Assembly (NCBI GenBank): GCA_948442255.1 | Contig: CAOJRT010000007.1 | Coordinates: 1-51,884 of the forward strand | Source: an uncultured Caryophanales bacterium | GTDB taxonomy: Bacteria; Bacillota_I; Bacilli_A; RF39; UBA660 | Length of the DNA stretch: 51,884 bases | Direction of reading: 5' to 3' | Translations under genes and position numbers: made by a program | The notes under the pieces: generated by a model | The model's input: the letters and a program-made list of their open reading frames with translations, nothing else | Told to the model about the DNA's origin: nothing | The model's database searches: none | Shown here: positions 51,864 to 51,884 of the stretch, one piece after another | How the letters are laid out: each line of letters begins with the position of its first letter | Position numbering within the stretch: position 1 is the stretch's first letter

Positions 51864-51884
51864 CAAAAAGAGCGACTATTCGCT
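51864..51884 (-). terminator. Terminator-like hairpin at the right edge
   Basis: AGCGA-ATAG-TCGCT followed by CTTTTT on the minus strand; the stem may continue beyond the window. Confidence 0.55.

Noticed and set aside
47436-51884. Prophage
   Set aside because: Only a KilA-N protein is phage-like; no integrase, terminase, portal, capsid or lysis genes are present.
1-51884. CRISPR array, rRNA operon or functional tRNA gene
   Set aside because: No regularly spaced repeats, no rRNA-like conserved blocks and no foldable tRNA were seen on either strand.

Overview
The window is a low-GC chromosomal segment from a Firmicute, most likely an uncultured spore-forming member of the class Bacilli. The evidence is the Bacillus-type gene content: dnaB/dnaI helicase loaders, the dnaG-rpoD-trmK cluster, rbgA-rnhB-topA linkage, a T-box leader, spoIVA, a probable spoVIF, a DUF1540 protein, a class B sortase and strong AGGAGG-type ribosome sites. 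Nearly every gene lies on the minus strand; the exceptions are a YqfQ-like protein, the sortase, the DUF1540 protein and a PdaC-like deacetylase. No intact tRNA, rRNA, CRISPR array, insertion sequence or integrase was found.

Layout from low to high coordinates. 74-4776: a T-box operon (HD hydrolase broken by an in-frame stop, valS, prsA-like foldase). 4777-9405: prepilin peptidase, YqfQ-like protein, then dnaG-rpoD-trmK. 9406-17567: surface and membrane proteins, namely a secreted protein with a variable-looking C-terminus, a DUF1287 protein, a YwaF-like protein, a metal-exporter-like permease, a 34-residue membrane peptide, a CmpB-like protein, a MYG1 protein and a membrane protein that looks like a P-type ATPase stripped of its catalytic domains. 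17560-22774: fmt, dnaB-dnaI, a membrane thioredoxin-like protein, an OB-fold membrane protein and the HU gene. 22827-32356: zinc-ribbon membrane protein, spoIVA, a DUF975+CmpB fusion, sortase with a long cytosolic repeat region, fhs, spoVIF, DUF1540 and PdaC-like genes. 32355-38741: priA, deoD, a membrane-bound XRE regulator, then a decayed patch with a cytidine-deaminase-like pseudoenzyme, a truncated paralogue of the 9.5-kb surface protein and a possible tRNA relic. 38742-47452: lepA, a twice-frameshifted membrane gene, topA, an LTA-synthase-like protein lacking its active site, rnhB, an unknown gene and rbgA.

From 47430 to the right edge the window is accessory. A segment of about 2.3 kb (HAD phosphatase, DUF6870 protein, KilA-N protein) sits between the live 5' end of rbgA and a displaced, decayed copy of the same 5' end (22-bp perfect direct repeat, 42-nt alignable start region). 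This looks like an insertion into the start of rbgA in which the incoming DNA supplied a replacement start. Beyond it are a metallo-beta-lactamase-fold gene broken by two frameshifts, a GNAT acetyltransferase and two small unknown proteins.

Recurrent themes are conserved housekeeping operons with well-formed sigma-A promoters and terminators; degenerate enzyme-fold proteins kept as open frames (P-type ATPase, LTA synthase, cytidine deaminase); and broken genes (HD nonsense, two multi-frameshift genes, one truncated paralogue). The most novel items are the rbgA insertion signature, the pseudo-LTA synthase, the miniature P-type ATPase relic and the sortase with cytosolic tandem repeats.
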